64,000 nucleotides of DNA. Origin: Zymoseptoria tritici IPO323 (taxonomy: Eukaryota; Ascomycota; Dothideomycetes; Mycosphaerellales; Mycosphaerellaceae). A model generated the notes under the pieces. That model did no database searches. It saw only the letters and a program-made list of their open reading frames with translations, and had not been told where the DNA came from. The position numbers were made by a program, and so were the translations under genes. Positions 62,783-64,000 of this stretch are shown piece after piece (positions within the stretch are counted from its first letter, which is position 1; the number at the start of each line of letters is the position of its first letter). Location: assembly GCF_000219625.1 (NCBI RefSeq), contig NC_018218.1, positions 3,038,001-3,102,000 on the forward strand, written 5' to 3'.

Positions 62783-64000
62783 ATGCAGCCCCAACATCTC
62801 CTCTCAACTTTCGCCCTCCTCCTCGCCTCTCCCACCGTTTCGGCCTTGTCCTACACCCTCCAGACTTCCCTCCAAGGCCCCGCCTTCTTCGATGCCTTCG
62901 CTTTCCAGAACACCTGGGATCCCACCTTCGGCTACGTACACTACGTCGACCGTCCCACCGCCGAGTCCTTCGGCATGCTAAACCCCGTCGGAGCCAATAC
63001 CATCACCACCGGCGGCGCACCGGTCGTCTTCGGCGCGGAGCACACGCGTGTCCTCGATCCAGCGGCCAATCTGGGACGCCCTTCAGTGAAGTTGGTGAGC
63101 AAAGAGACCTGGACGAGAGGGCTGTTTGTGTTAGACTTGGAACATATGCCGGCGAATGTGTGTGGAAGCTGGCCGGCGTTTTGGATGTTGGGAAGTGGAG
63201 GTGATGGGCAGGGTGTGTGGCCGAAGTTTGGAGAGATTGACATCATTGAGTATATCAACGACTCGGGCGACAACCTTATGGCGTTGCATACGGCTCCAGG
63301 ATGTACGGTTGCTGGGGCTGGCCAGACGGGAACATTGCTCACGAATGATTGTGGCAAAGATGGTGGGTTCGCTGCTTGCGGTGTGGCTCCCACGCAGGCG
63401 AACAACTCTGGTGCTTCTTTCAACGCCAATGGAGGTGGTGTCTATGCCATGGAGTGGACTTCCGCCGCTATTCAGATCTGGTTCTTTCCTCGACAAAACA
63501 TTCCGTCGTCTCTTGTCAATGGAGACCCATCTCCAGACACATCGACCTTCGGCGTTCCATCTGCCAACTTCCAAGGCAGCTGCGACATCGACACGTACTT
63601 CTCCAACGCGTCCATGATCTTCGACATCGACTTCTGCGGCAGCTATGCCGGGCCCCTGTTTAACCACGGCGGCTGCCCAGTCCTCGACCCGACCAACGAG
63701 TGGACAAGCTGCAACAAATTCGTGGCCGCAAACCCGCAGGCCTACGTCGAATCCTACTGGGCGGTAAATTATCTGAACGTTTATCAGGCCGTCGCGGATA
63801 CTCCTCCTGTGGCTTCAAGCTCGCTGTCCTCTGTCACCCCGGCTGCGAGCTCGACTGCCGTCACGGCTAGTGGTGCTGAAGGGCGATCCTCGACACCGAG
63901 CGGCACGATCAATGCTCCTTCGAGCGCAACTTCTGTGCAGTTGCCTGCAACGAGTGTGCTTCCGCCGTCAGAGGCCGTACCGACACCGATACCAAGTGTA
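62783..64000 (+). CDS. GH16 endo-beta-glucanase-like secreted glycosidase (3' end beyond window)
   Basis: The frame is open from the ATG at 62783 to the window end (406 codons so far), with no intron seen. The first ~20 residues (MQPQHLLSTFALLLASPTVS) form a signal peptide. The GH16 catalytic motif EIDIIE is at 151-156: Glu151 nucleophile, Asp153, Glu156 acid/base. Before it stands GSWPAFWMLG, and further on EWTSAAIQIWFFPR with NIPSSL. Cysteine spacing (CGS, CTV, DCGKDGGFAACG, SCDID, FCGSYAG, CPVLD) fits the mixed-linkage endo-1,3(1,4)-beta-glucanase subgroup common in fungi. After the domain, from ~350, comes a Ser/Thr/Ala/Pro-rich stalk, so a GPI anchor or cell-wall attachment just past the window is likely. 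It probably acts on fungal or plant wall beta-glucan. Confidence 0.9.
   Translation, partial: MQPQHLLSTFALLLASPTVSALSYTLQTSLQGPAFFDAFAFQNTWDPTFGYVHYVDRPTAESFGMLNPVGANTITTGGAPVVFGAEHTRVLDPAANLGRPSVKLVSKETWTRGLFVLDLEHMPANVCGSWPAFWMLGSGGDGQGVWPKFGEIDIIEYINDSGDNLMALHTAPGCTVAGAGQTGTLLTNDCGKDGGFAACGVAPTQANNSGASFNANGGGVYAMEWTSAAIQIWFFPRQNIPSSLVNGDPSPDTSTFGVPSANFQGSCDIDTYFSNASMIFDIDFCGSYAGPLFNHGGCPVLDPTNEWTSCNKFVAANPQAYVESYWAVNYLNVYQAVADTPPVASSSLSSVTPAASSTAVTASGAEGRSSTPSGTINAPSSATSVQLPATSVLPPSEAVPTPIPSV

Overview
The window is nuclear DNA of a filamentous ascomycete, most likely a Dothideomycete of the Mycosphaerella type; that placement is inference from gene families and gene structure. The evidence is short spliceosomal introns (mostly 47-60 bp, gt...ag, often with a CTAAC- or CTGAC-like branch site), families typical of filamentous fungi (Ste2 pheromone receptor, CYP53 P450, Baeyer-Villiger monooxygenase, GH16, S28 peptidase), and alternating gene orientation without operons. 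Exon structures were worked out by hand from splice signals and reading-frame continuity.

Layout. 0-5 kb: tail of a short-chain dehydrogenase, a coiled-coil protein and exocyst SEC10. 5-18.3 kb is dense with housekeeping genes: S28 serine peptidase, NUS1, RanGAP (RNA1), COX17, ALG6, a nucleolin-like NSR1/gar2 protein and a tail-anchored-looking membrane protein. 18.9-26.7 kb: PEX6 and a steryl-ester-hydrolase-like lipase. 26.8-28.3 kb is an unusual gene-poor block with degenerate tandem repeats and a possible eroded gene. It is followed by a CYP53 (benzoate 4-hydroxylase-type) P450, a 33-bp minisatellite, and a 1319-residue membrane protein carrying a duplicated Cys/His motif. 35-43 kb: endonuclease III (NTG1), a FAM32A-like protein, the alpha-pheromone receptor STE2 and a BRCT protein. 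43.3-45.8 kb: a 12-exon Baeyer-Villiger monooxygenase, again beside the minisatellite family. 46.5-53 kb is gene-poor. 53-64 kb: phospholipase C, a second SDR, a possible small secreted Cys-rich peptide, glyoxalase I with a 7-nt microexon, NMN adenylyltransferase, and a GH16 glucanase cut by the window end.

The genes do not form one pathway. Small functional links exist: NUS1 (dolichol synthesis) and ALG6 (dolichol-linked glycan glucosylation) both serve N-glycosylation; SEC10 serves secretion; STE2 and PLC1 are signalling genes; CYP53, the BVMO and two SDRs are oxidative catabolic enzymes. No biosynthetic gene cluster backbone, complete transposon, CRISPR array, rRNA or convincing tRNA was seen. 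The least explained features are the dispersed 33-bp repeat family, the triplicated ~175-bp unit, the duplicated CX2CX4HX8HX2CX2C motif, and a secreted peptide whose apparent start codon reads ATA.
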